24,799 bases of DNA from Asterionellopsis glacialis (lineage: Eukaryota; Bacillariophyta; Plagiogrammaphyceae; Rhaphoneidales; Asterionellopsidaceae): assembly GCA_014885115.2 (NCBI GenBank), contig WKLE02001099.1:1-24799 (forward strand), written 5' to 3'. Both the position numbers and the translations under genes were made by a program. This document shows positions 7,316 through 17,129 of the stretch, piece by piece. A model generated the notes under the pieces. That model did no database searches. It was not told where the DNA came from and saw nothing but the letters and a program-made list of their open reading frames with translations. Every line of letters starts with the position of its first letter. The stretch's first letter is position 1.

Positions 7316-9118
7316 ATGGGCAAACTCGATCTCATTCGCCAGCGACCAAAATGTGATGACAGATCTGCTCCCATCTGTGGAAGTGCTTGCTGCACCAATG
7401 AAAATATCTCTCGATTTAGCATTGGTGAAAACATTGCCAAAGAGAACAATAAAGAAATCGAACCAGGAACCAGCAGAGGATCCACAGATGACAACTCAAA
7501 AATCAAGGAACTTCTCATCATTGGTGCTGGTCCTCATTCTCTCTCTCTGTTGCTTCGGCTACTGGAACCCGATGCCGACTTGCTATCGGATAAGGAACGT
7601 CATCTGCAAGCCGAATCTAGATCTCGCATGAGGCCAGTAGCTGAAGTATACAACCATATCAGGAAACTTTTGCGTGGTCCATCCGCCACACTCAGGACCT
7701 CGAAAAAGAAGAAACGCAATTCTTCATCCGCCTACATAGACTCTGATCCGCCGCCTCTGTCTCTTGAGACCATTCGCAAGTCTGTCCTCGTTGTAGATAA
7801 GAATGGCGATTGGCTTTCCGACTGGAAGCAGAACTTTCAAACCATTGGCATCAAGAGGCTTCGATCTCTTATGAATGCTCATGCAGACCCTTACGACCAT
7901 CGCTCATTGGAATATTTTGCGGAAATAAAGGGTCGAGGAGAGGACCTTGTAACACTTCCGAGTCTCTCCCAGAGGGATAAGGATTTTCGCGGGCCATACC
8001 AAGCTCCAAGTACCTCCGTCTTTAACGATTTCCACGATCTTTTGCTGAAAGGTTATGGTATTGAGGATATTGTTCAGAAAGGAACCGCCAAGTCCATCAA
8101 TCCTGTCAAGCACCATGATGGCCAGCCCATATTTGAAGTGAATATTGACTTTGATCTATTAGGTTCTTCTTCAACGACAATTAGTGTAAAGGCACGCCGA
8201 GTCGTCTGCGCTATGGGTCCAATATTCCATAGCGGGGAAGCCTTTTGGGAGGCATCTCTAAAGAAGGAGCTTCTTCTGAAAAGCAAACCATATCCTTCAG
8301 ATCAAATACTTCATCCACCAGAAATAGTGCCGTATCTCAAGGCAAGGAGCACACAGAAAGTCTTAATGAAACCGCTGCGCCGGTTGTTGATTGTCGGTGG
8401 AGGAATTACAAGTGCTCAATTGGCTCTACTGGCCGCTGAGTCGCCGTGGTGTGATGCCGTCAAGCTCATTCAGCGATCAAGAAGGATAGAGAGACATTTC
8501 GACATAGAAAATAAGTGGATGGGACCTCGACGTGGACAATTGCTTGAAAACTTTTGGTCCTTGGATATGCAGGAACGTGCCCAGTTGCTTCAGGAGGCTC
8601 GTCGTGGGGGATCAATCCCACCCGAGACTTTGAAAGAGCTGTTTCTTTGTCAAAAAGATCCGAGTATGGGCCTGGAAGTTCAGGAAGAAGTTCAAATATC
8701 AAAGATTTGCTGGGAAAATGATCAACTGGAGGTCACATTAGATGATGGATCTGAATCCACAGAGTACGATATGATTTGGCTTGCCACAGGCGCTGAAACA
8801 CACATTGACTTTTACTCGGCCTTGTCTGATTTGCGCGAGACACTACCAGTGGATGTTGTAAATGGACTACCGGTTTTGAACCAGAACTTAACATGGCGAC
8901 CTAGTGCAAAAAGTGAGGAAATAGATGAGCTTCAGTGGAAGAAAGTGGCTCGAGAAAGGTTCTGGTGTATGGGTTTGTTGGCAGGACTTGAACTCGGTCC
9001 CGATGCACTGAATTTAGTCGGCGCCCGACAGGGTGCAGTTCGAGTGGCAAGAGATATCCGACGCGATATGAAGGAGAATCATGGAGGAAGAAACAAACGA
9101 GAGAGATGGAGTGAATGA
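7316..9118 (+). CDS. FAD/NAD(P)H oxidoreductase, SidA/IucD N-hydroxylase-like
   Basis: The protein is 600 aa in one uninterrupted frame. An N-terminal dinucleotide fold, KELLIIGAGPHSLSLLLRLL (Gly motif at 70-75), should bind FAD. A segment with DWLSDWKQNF and LRSLMNAHADPYDHRSLEYF resembles the substrate-side region of L-ornithine/L-lysine N-hydroxylases and related FAD enzymes. A second fold, RRLLIVGGGITSAQLALL (Gly motif at 361-366), should bind NAD(P)H, and LATGAE (489-494) is the usual ATG motif of this superfamily. These flavoenzymes oxygenate an amine or other substrate using NADPH and O2; in bacteria and fungi SidA/IucD/PvdA start hydroxamate siderophore synthesis. The substrate here cannot be told, and no siderophore synthetase or transporter lies nearby. 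No signal peptide is evident, so a cytosolic site is likely. The superfamily call is fairly firm, the N-hydroxylase reaction less so. Confidence 0.75.
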   Translation: MGKLDLIRQRPKCDDRSAPICGSACCTNENISRFSIGENIAKENNKEIEPGTSRGSTDDNSKIKELLIIGAGPHSLSLLLRLLEPDADLLSDKERHLQAESRSRMRPVAEVYNHIRKLLRGPSATLRTSKKKKRNSSSAYIDSDPPPLSLETIRKSVLVVDKNGDWLSDWKQNFQTIGIKRLRSLMNAHADPYDHRSLEYFAEIKGRGEDLVTLPSLSQRDKDFRGPYQAPSTSVFNDFHDLLLKGYGIEDIVQKGTAKSINPVKHHDGQPIFEVNIDFDLLGSSSTTISVKARRVVCAMGPIFHSGEAFWEASLKKELLLKSKPYPSDQILHPPEIVPYLKARSTQKVLMKPLRRLLIVGGGITSAQLALLAAESPWCDAVKLIQRSRRIERHFDIENKWMGPRRGQLLENFWSLDMQERAQLLQEARRGGSIPPETLKELFLCQKDPSMGLEVQEEVQISKICWENDQLEVTLDDGSESTEYDMIWLATGAETHIDFYSALSDLRETLPVDVVNGLPVLNQNLTWRPSAKSEEIDELQWKKVARERFWCMGLLAGLELGPDALNLVGARQGAVRVARDIRRDMKENHGGRNKRERWSE

Positions 9119-9122
9119 GAAA

Positions 9123-10130
9123 TTAAGGAAAGACAGCAGTTTTGTAATAATAATAAGTTTTGCCACTCATGAATGCACAAGTTCTTCCCATTCTTCGGGT
9201 ATGTAGTGCATCTGTAGCAGCAGCAGCAGCAGCAGCAGTAGCTTCTTCACCAGTGACATAAATGTCACTATCCTACTCTTGTTCAGCTTTAGTTTGTGGC
9301 AATAACATTGTTGCTTCTACTATTACAGTTGCTTCTTGTTCCTTCACTTCGTGTTGATGGTGAGGTAGTGACTCTGTCTTCCCCTTTGAGGAGTCATCAC
9401 CACCTTTGTCTTCAAATGCAGTAGTAGTAGTAGCAGTATTCGTACTAGAAGTAGCTTCAGCTTCAGGAGCAATACATTAGTAGCAGTAAAGGATGGTTCT
9501 TCTTCTCTTGATGAATTTGGTAATGGGAATATGCTAATATGCTAATACTTGTAGTAGCATTTGAGAAGAAGTACCAGTACTTTGACAGCGATGAGGAGGA
9601 GGGACATGACCATGCAAAAGTGCCTACTTCTTGCGGACGTATCAATACTTAAAATGATCTAGTGCAGAATAATACTATATGGTGAGTGGTGTTGTTGGAT
9701 CAACCATGCTTGTCCACCCTTGTGGTAAGGGTGATTGTTCGAAGTTGCTGTTACAAATGGTGGTGGATTAAACATAGGTGGCACTTGCGCCACACCTGTA
9801 GTATCCGGCATCGTTGTCATTGATGTTTTCACTGTTGCTACTACCTGTGGGGGCGAAAACAACTATACGGCAGTGCCATTACCAAAGGTTGCCATAGGTG
9901 ATGGTGCACTAAAAATAGGTGGTGGTTTGTGCACTACATGTAGTTGCCGCCTTCGTCGTTGTTTTCTCTGCTGCTGCTACGCTACTATCGACATGGGTGC
10001 AAACACTCCCATAACAGTGTCACTGTTTGAGATTGGTGCTCCAAACATGGGATGGCGGTTTTGTAGTGCCTGACTCATGTCCCATGCCTCGTGTCCCTTG
10101 TTGTCGGTCGTCGTTGTAGTTTTTGAGTTT
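9123..10130 (-). pseudogene. Decayed low-complexity protein gene
   Basis: Reading the minus strand from about 10130 to 9123 gives coding-like peptides interrupted by stops and shifts. One frame reads Thr-rich sequence, then DMSQALQNRHPMFGAPISN, stop, a Gln/Arg patch, PPPIFSAPSPMATFGNG, stop, VAQVPPMFNPPPFVTATS, and ends at 9659. A second coding-like piece (about 9475 to 9123) reads APEAEATSSTNTATTTTAFE, an acidic His/Glu-rich part, a TAG, then an Ala run encoded by an AGC repeat. The shared composition and orientation suggest one decayed gene with at least three in-frame stops. MFGAP, IFSAP and MFNPP look like repeats of one short motif. I recognise no family. Unannotated introns could explain part of the disruption, but no clear splice pairs were seen. 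Confidence 0.4.
9216..9238. repeat. AGC trinucleotide microsatellite
   Basis: About 7.7 uninterrupted AGC units. On the minus strand, in the frame of the decayed gene, they read as a run of Ala codons, so the tract was probably part of a coding low-complexity segment. Confidence 0.9.
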
Positions 10131-11012
10131 GTTGTTGTTGTTTATCCTTGTCCGAAACGAAATACCAAGTACTATAGTTATCTATCAAATGGCGATAGAA
10201 AATTTATCGTTTTTTTGTACCAGGACCCAAAGAGTAGATCTGAAGAAGCCTTATGTAATAGACGAAACCCTAAGTTAGTTTACTTTCTGTATTAATTAAT
10301 TTGTATATTTTATATAACAAAGATGACGTCTTACGAATAATTTAAGTTGGATATTTGTTAAATAAAATATGTGCCTGAATAGAAGAAGTACCTAGTACAA
10401 AGATACAGTAATTTCAGTAAATGATTTTTTAAGGAGTTCGCAACAGAGTTGTTACGTATTGTACGGTACAAATCCAAATTGTTCTCCGCGCGCGGTCCTT
10501 ATTTCTATTCTCGCTCTATCGCAACTAGACTAGACTAGTCCTACTGACCGTGTGCTCTTTACGCTGCAAGAATACTGGAGCATTCTCGTTCAGGTCCTTG
10601 AGCAATATTTGTAGATAACGGCAAATTCTCTTTTAGTGAATCTTTATTTTTTAGGTAGAGATTTTTTCGTTTTTTAATACATATAAATCGTAATAATCCT
10701 TTGCCTCGACCACTTCATGATAAGTAAATTATATTAGCTAACACCTAAAAAGGTTTTATTCCTTGACCCTGTCTTTTCCCCTCCCCCCCACCGATAATTC
10801 AGCCCTAGTAGAGAGAGAGAGGCCCTGGGGTTTCAGTCTCGATCTCTTGAGTACTCGTAAAATAGTGAAGTTTATTGACACCAGAATATAGAAATACACA
10901 AAAGAAAAGAGGATTTCTGCAAGTATCTTTTCACAACGTCCGCTCAATTCCACAGAGAGAACCTTTCACCACGGCAACAGCAATTCGAGAGAAAAGATAA
11001 AAAAGGCGCCAA
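10131..11012. other. Spacer upstream of the CRC transcription factor gene
   Basis: About 880 AT-rich bp with a long region of short stops. It contains a CGCGCGCGG tract near 10487 and a GA-rich tract near 10810-10822. An in-frame TAA lies just upstream of the 11013 ATG. It presumably carries the promoter of the plus-strand gene. I see no other feature. Confidence 0.5.
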
Positions 11013-12995
11013 ATGGTGAACAGTAAGGCGTCGATCCCTTTGAAGAAGAAAATTGTAAAATCGTCCGGGATTCCAGTAACAGTTTCCAGCCGCACACAAT
11101 GTACGCAAAAGGCTCCCCCCGATTCAGCGTCGAACCTAAATACGACTCCCAGACCGAAAAATAAGAAAGCGGCAAATCCTCGTAAAGTTGCAGGAAATAA
11201 AAAACAGTCTCCAACACGAAAAAAGGCATCTGCAACGTCACCAAGTCGTAAGCGAAAATCGAAAGACTCTTTATTGCGTAAAGACGCTGCAACAATACCT
11301 CCAGCAGTTCGACCGACGACGACACAATATGATGCTGCTGGCGTGTATGGGCCGCTAATACGACTTAAACGAAAACGACAGCTTGACACAGAAATTCCAA
11401 TCGTACCCCTTCCACCAAGAATTATTGGCGGTCTTCGAGATCAGCTAGAGAAAGCCAAGCATTGCAATTGTAAAAGGTCACATTGTCTCAAGTTATACTG
11501 TGAATGCTTTGCCAGCGGCATTCATTGTTCACCACTTTGTAACTGTGTAAGCTGCCACAACAATGAAGCCAGCGATGAAAAGCACCGTAATGATGCCGTA
11601 TTGGCCACCCTAGAGCGCAACCCACATGCCTTTCGCCCCCGAGTCATTGCAATCGCAGGGGCCGCTGCCAGTATATCTAGAGATGCACGGACGGCGGCGC
11701 TGTCTCGGGAGGAAACGACAGTGGAACCTCCGCATAGTATGATGGGATGCAACTGTCGAAAGTCCTTTTGTTTAAAAAAATATTGTGAGTGCTTCCAAGC
11801 CGCGGTTTATTGCAATCCTCCTCATTGCAAATGCAAGCTCTGCCAGAATGTAGAAGGTAATCCGACACGTGAACGCCTAGTAGCGAAACGTCGTTCTCAG
11901 GCTGAAGCTGCCGCCGCTGCTGCAGCACTTGCCCACCAGCACTCCCGTCTAGGCCACATGAGTGGTCGTATGTCCATGTTGGGAGACACCGGAAGGTCCT
12001 ACTATGGAGTAGACCACACTGGAAGCCATGCAAATGCTAGTGCATCAGAGAAGGGCGTGACAGTTGTAGAAGCAACCAAGGCAGCGCAAGCAGCGGCGGC
12101 AGCTGGTGGAGTTGACGTCTTTTTACCCCCATCATCCTACACTGTTCCTCTACAACTTCATGGTACACCTTATGTCGGTATTTCGTTTGGTGCTGTTGGA
12201 AAGAAACTGGAAGGCCAGTCCAAATCTAAAGAAGCTACAGACCAATCTCAGCAAAAGCCCCTTCCACCATCAAACTCTCTGCCAAAAGGACAACAACTAC
12301 GTCCAAATTGTCGCCCCATGGAAACTAGTCTCGAGCGATTTTGGAGAGAAGAGTCAGAAAAGGCTGAAAGCCTTTTCAAAGCTATAAACAATACAATCAA
12401 TACAAAGAAGTCAACAAAAGATAGTGAAATCAATTTTAACAGAATAAAAAATGAGACTCAAATAAGGCAGAATAGTCAAACACCAGTAAACGAACCATCA
12501 CACGAAACGAAACTTGATATACCTGAGAACAGAAGATCTCCCTCACCTCATACGTCTTTACTAGAAAATGAGCAAGCACAACAAACAATTGCATCGACAG
12601 GAGGAGATGTCCAAAGGCTTGTAGCTGCTGCTCTAAAAGCGAAAGAGGCAACAATGCAGTTGATGGATTCAACAATAGAAGCTAGTTCTGTCGATGATCC
12701 CTTATCAGATAAGTTGGACCAAGAGGCCAATACACACACAAATACACCAGACTCAACTAGTGCTGGTGCTGTTGAAGACAATGTATTGACATGCCATGAA
12801 ACATTAGACTCGGAAGATGAACAAGTATCCATATTTGCCATGCGAGAGCTGACTGTTTTGGCTGTTCAGGACACAGCTATTCTACGAGAGCTGGCTCAAA
12901 TTATTCGACAAAAAGCGCTGGCTCTAGGCAGGGCAAGAAGGGTGCGCGCAAACGAGGAGGAGAAGCAACAAACTACTGCTGAACGAGTTTACTAG
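11013..12995 (+). CDS. Tesmin/TSO1-like CXC (CRC domain) transcription factor
   Basis: The protein is 660 aa, single exon, and the start is fixed by an upstream in-frame TAA. The N-terminal 125 residues are Lys/Arg-rich (RKRKSK at 79-84, RLKRKRQ at 117-123), suiting nuclear localisation. Two Cys-rich CXC motifs follow: CNCKRSHCLKLYCECF at 151-166, continuing to Cys 181, and CNCRKSFCLKKYCECF at 246-261, continuing to Cys 277. The linker contains ERNPHAFRPRV, matching the conserved RNPxAF segment of CRC proteins. This family (plant TSO1/CPP, animal LIN54/tesmin) binds zinc through the CXC Cys residues and contacts TTYGAA-type DNA; LIN54 serves cell-cycle gene control in the DREAM complex. The long C-terminus has Ala runs and Ser/Thr/Gln-rich low complexity, ending in a probable helix (about 610-645). 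The stop codon lies 48 bp from the stop of the opposing protease gene. Confidence 0.92.
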   Translation: MVNSKASIPLKKKIVKSSGIPVTVSSRTQCTQKAPPDSASNLNTTPRPKNKKAANPRKVAGNKKQSPTRKKASATSPSRKRKSKDSLLRKDAATIPPAVRPTTTQYDAAGVYGPLIRLKRKRQLDTEIPIVPLPPRIIGGLRDQLEKAKHCNCKRSHCLKLYCECFASGIHCSPLCNCVSCHNNEASDEKHRNDAVLATLERNPHAFRPRVIAIAGAAASISRDARTAALSREETTVEPPHSMMGCNCRKSFCLKKYCECFQAAVYCNPPHCKCKLCQNVEGNPTRERLVAKRRSQAEAAAAAAALAHQHSRLGHMSGRMSMLGDTGRSYYGVDHTGSHANASASEKGVTVVEATKAAQAAAAAGGVDVFLPPSSYTVPLQLHGTPYVGISFGAVGKKLEGQSKSKEATDQSQQKPLPPSNSLPKGQQLRPNCRPMETSLERFWREESEKAESLFKAINNTINTKKSTKDSEINFNRIKNETQIRQNSQTPVNEPSHETKLDIPENRRSPSPHTSLLENEQAQQTIASTGGDVQRLVAAALKAKEATMQLMDSTIEASSVDDPLSDKLDQEANTHTNTPDSTSAGAVEDNVLTCHETLDSEDEQVSIFAMRELTVLAVQDTAILRELAQIIRQKALALGRARRVRANEEEKQQTTAERVY

Positions 12996-13043
12996 CAGAT
13001 AATATGCAAATCGCTCTATATAGTTGAGAAATGTATGCCCATC

Positions 13044-16000
13044 TTATCTTCGGACACGTCCACATGCATCAGACACCAGCGGTATTCCAGATATTGAACA
13101 AGATGATGCTCCTCTTGGTTTCCACATCGGTCTGTAGACAATGCTGCTTAATGATGGTCTAGCGGATAGTGGAATAGATCCATCATCAGATACGTAGCTC
13201 TTAAATATTGCCTTTAGTTCCTCGAGAAGGGAAAGTGCTTCCTTTGGTAATAGATCTCCCTGTGCAAGGCAAAGCGCACCGGTACAAGAGCTGAGAAAGG
13301 TTGCCCCCTCTATTGCAGCGTCGGTTGCAGTTGAGTCAACCAGTGACCCAATGATCTGTCGTTTGCGTAACTTTGACACAGTATTAAGGCGCTTGGCGCG
13401 TAGCACCGCTAAGTCTACAACATCCGGGCTTAATAGCGTCGAGCCTTCTATCAATCTTTTGTGATGTTCAACAAGGCGTCTGCAAAAGCGACGGGCGTAG
13501 GATGGTAAATTCTGGCTTATACCTAAGAAACATATTCTGATTCCAAATTTGTTGAAAGAAATGTCATACGCAAGTCCCCCTGGTGCACCAAGTTCTGCCT
13601 GAATAATCGTTCAAAAGCAAAAGCAAAAGCAAAAGCAAAAGCAAAAATATTGACTTTGAGTTCAAAGAACAGATTGCAATCCGTACTATCAGCATTTTTA
13701 GGTTCTTACCAAATCTTCTATAGCATTCTCAAACGACAACAACCACAGCTGAGATTGTGCACCTTGCTGCACATTCGCTCTTGCTGGCCGGGAGCTCAAC
13801 AGCTGTAAGACAAGGGAGCACCGACATGAAGGTTCTGTAGGCATTGCCGGAAGAGGAAGTTTCACCACGTCGTCACTGCTTTGTGCGACCTGCCATAGCT
13901 TCCAGTTGTCACCTAGTTGACTTGCTGTTGCTCTAGCTTCCCATGTTGTATCGTAATCGTTGCCATACATGGTAGAATCTGGTGCCTGTGTAAGGAACTC
14001 ACGCCATACTGCATCTCTGGGTATGTCTTTGTCAAACGCAGATATCTTCGATGAAGAGGTGCTAGCAGTATCATCCAAATAAAAGTAACGACGTCCTCCG
14101 TTGGATGTCCTTCGTTCGAGTATTGGACGGACGGGTCGAAGTCGTGTAGGGAGTAATGGGTTTGGTTTGGGTGGTCCAATTTCATCTTCAGCCATTTTAT
14201 CAGCTACCCACATTTCAACAAGGCCAGCAAGGCCCATCATATCTTCCGCATAATACCGACCACCTGATATTGGTTCAACCTTCCACAGCCGTGACGATGC
14301 AGGTGGAAGGGCCTGATCGACAAGCGAGCTGCTTGATAAGATTGCCTTATTGGATGCTGAGATAATTACAATTGCTTTGGAGGGATTGCTCATTAAAGCC
14401 AGTGTGTCTGCGACAGCTCTCCTTAATGCGTCAACAGCTCTATTATTATCGACAGACGGCATGATGGGCCAGACACCTTCTACACCAACACCATTCTCCC
14501 CTCCAATCCCATATGTTTCTGCATCTATAGCCAATTCAACAGCATCAGGTGGACGAGGTGCCAAGGCATAGCCATACAACGTTGCGCTTGTAATGTACGA
14601 TGCCATGAGGTCTCTAGATAATAGGAAGGGTTGGCCTGGTGGTGAAATTTGAACTACCGAATCAATGCTATTATATACGGCGGCAATGACAGCAGACCGA
14701 TTAGCAAAGCCATCAAGTGACAATGCAATTTCTAATTTGAGTATTTGAAATCCTGACAAATCAACTGGGAATGATATTCGCGGTACACCCTGTTGACCTG
14801 GTAGGACCCATCCTCTCCGAAGGAGGAAGAGGTACAAACTTCCAGGTCCACGGCGTAATAAGATTTGTGATATTATACATCCCACTGCTGGAGCGCCAAC
14901 TAATTGTGGTCCAATCAACTGATCTTGTATTCCATTGTATAGTATTTTTAATGGCCATTCAAAGGATAACTTTTCAATATTTTCACTCATGTCACTTTTG
15001 GATCGTTGTAGTACCAATTGGTATCCTCTAGGGTTGTTTCCAAAGGCTTTAGGAAAGGGAGTGAATTTTGGTGTATCTGACGTTTCCTTAGAAAGAACAC
15101 CAGCATATGGCGCAACCAATCGTTCTAATGTACCCAAATCTGTTGGTGCAACAACAACCAACACTGATCGATCAGCTCTATATCTTTGTTTGTAAAATTC
15201 AAAAAGTTCTTGCCCAACATTGATGCCCGCTGCCTTTGGATCCTTTTCTAATGTATCATAACTTCCAGCACTAAATTTTGCAAATGGATGTTCTACATTC
15301 ATAAAATGTTTCAACAGATAAAATGATCTTGATGGGAATGTTGAAAAATCAAGTTCGGAATCAACACGTCGTACCTCACGACGTATTGTTCCTTCATTTT
15401 GTAATGTTTGTTCAATAGTATCTTGTACGAACAAGGTCGAAAAGCATTCTACGGCTTCTTGAAATACATCGGATGGTGAACTAAAATGAAAGCAAACTAA
15501 TCCAGGCCCTGTGAATGCATTGGAGGCCCCATCCCGATCAGCTATCCAATCTTCAAAATCATCATACGACCGTTTACCAAAATTTGCTGACGACAAAATC
15601 ATATGTTCCATTAAATGTGCTTGTCCAGGTATTTTATCCGAAAACTGTCCTGCGCCACCAATACTCAATGCAGCAGAACATCTTGGTGTTTTTTTATCAC
15701 TTACCAACAAAACACGTAATCCATTTTCTAGGGTAATATGTTTGTACTTTCTTCGTGTGGAGAATGGCACTAGTGGTCCTATTATAGCACCATCAGACTT
15801 TGTTGCTGTTCGTATTCTATCAGATGTTGTTGCTGCTACCGCTTGTGCCTCCATTGGGATTTTATTTCCTAACAATACAGATGCAGCTGTTGTTGTACCA
15901 GCAGCACCTGCCATGCACATTGCAACAGTATTCGATACAAGAAAGTCACGTCTAGACCACCAACCATCATCATTATTGTTGCTACTACTTCTGCTATCAT

Positions 16001-16253
16001 TTTCTTCGGCATTATCATCAGATTCATCTTGATTGTTTTCACTATTATATTGTCCCATGTTGCATATAACATGGAAATCACATTTTCGTCGTCTTTCTTG
16101 TCGTCGTTTGCATGGTTGTCGTTGAAGTGTGACACAATGATTATGAATGCTTGTTTTTCCTGTAATAAAAGCATCGACAATAAATGCAGTCAAGCCAAGA
16201 ATTGTTGCAAATGCTGAAAAGTACAAGCTTTGCTTCATAATGATATGTAACAT
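13044..16253 (-). CDS. M16 (insulysin/pitrilysin-type) zinc metalloprotease
   Basis: Exons are 16253-13710 and 13598-13044, giving 1032 aa. The inverted zinc motif HLMEH is at 213-217. E293 in REVRRVDSE sits 80 residues after the first His, close to the spacing of the third zinc ligand in insulin-degrading enzyme. RYRADRSVLVVVAPTDL is the typical end of the first M16 domain. Exon 2 resumes as AELGAPGGLAYDISFNKFGI with FLGISQNLPSYARRF, a conserved M16 C-terminal segment. These enzymes cut peptides inside a closed chamber. The N-terminus looks tripartite: a hydrophobic signal peptide (about 6-28), then DAFITG with a Phe resembling the diatom plastid motif, then SRRDFLVSNTVAMCMAGAAG (100-119) followed by EAQA (135-138), like a twin-arginine lumen signal. 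A thylakoid-lumen location is inferred. It shares an 876-bp divergent spacer with the PLP enzyme gene. Confidence 0.9.
13599..13709 (-). other. Intron of the M16 protease gene
   Basis: The 111-bp intron has donor TTTG|GTAAGA (13709) and acceptor ATTCAG|GCAGAA (13599), both phase 0. Splicing joins ENAIEDL to AELGAPGGLAYD. Without splicing, the frame stops four codons after the donor. The intron contains the hexanucleotide repeat at 13613-13642. Confidence 0.9.
13613..13642. repeat. Hexanucleotide repeat (AAAAGC)5 in an intron
   Basis: Five perfect tandem AAAAGC units. On the coding strand they read GCTTTT, forming much of the pyrimidine-rich stretch upstream of the acceptor at 13599. Confidence 0.95.
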
Positions 16254-17129
16254 GTACGATGTATGTGAATGATACTAGAGATGTTTATTGATGATGTCGA
16301 CCCATCTTTCTCAGAACAATGGAAATACCTGCCAACAGAAAATGCTTTGTCACACACAATGCAGTGAGCGAGGGACGATTCTGTTCGGTTTTCCGATCGG
16401 CATTTCAGAATCTGGCTGTCTGTATGGCGTGGGTGTGGCTGCCGTACTACACAACCTTATGCATGACAGACACGCGCTTCCAGACGTGATGCACGCACAC
16501 AGACAGAGATCTCAAGAAGATTCCTCTTGAGCGACAGAGATACGCGAGCATGTATAATACATGAAGATGCGATTCGTACACACGCAAGCGTATCTAAAAT
16601 AGGCGACGCCATCAATAAACTCAAACCCTAAGTAGTTTATGAGAAATCCGACAGCGTCACTCCCCAACGTTCACCCAGCGGTATTATTTACTACAATTAC
16701 TTTTTTTAATAAATATCTATTCGAGAAGTCTGTCGTACTGTACGAGCCTGTTATGATATCTCAAGCCAGCTACGGATGTACGAGTACGCACTAACTTGAA
16801 ATTTTGAAGCATTGCGATCGTAGTATCATTCACGTATGTACAGTATTACTTATATACTACGTACTGGGGTTTCCGCTGTGGACCGCAAAAAATTCGTCGG
16901 CGAGGGGAGTCACTCACAGGACAAGAGGCGATCGAGCCACTCGGATGCAACTGCTCGACCTTTTACTGTTACGGACGTCAAGAATCCAAATTGAACTGTC
17001 ATCGTAGCTCTACATCCTTCTCCTCCTGAAGTTTTGATATCGACGACAGTGCCGAAGATAGACATCCGTACCCCAAGGCTTAATTAACGTTATTTGATCT
17101 TACTCAAAGATAATATACATACATCAATC
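16254..17129. other. Divergent promoter region between protease and PLP enzyme
   Basis: About 876 bp separate the divergent start codons. It contains a 21-bp palindrome at 16511-16531 flanked by 9-bp direct repeats, and AT-rich stretches near 16690-16720. The small open frames within it (for example 16288-16530) have no recognisable content. Confidence 0.5.
16502..16541. repeat. Palindrome flanked by direct repeats
   Basis: CTCAAGA (16511-16517) and TCTTGAG (16525-16531) form a 7-bp-arm hairpin with a 7-nt loop. The 9-mer gacagagat occurs immediately on the left (16502-16510) and, one base away, on the right (16533-16541). Confidence 0.7.

Noticed and set aside
9735..10295. Plus-strand frames of 112 and 72 codons rich in Gly/Cys/Val
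   Set aside because: They are antisense shadows of the low-complexity minus-strand coding remnant; GGTGG-type codons are the complement of CCACC Pro codons.
10931..11389. 152-codon minus-strand frame over the start of the CRC factor
   Set aside because: It is antisense to a clearly coding segment; its Phe/Leu/Ala composition is explained by the complement of Lys/Arg-rich codons.
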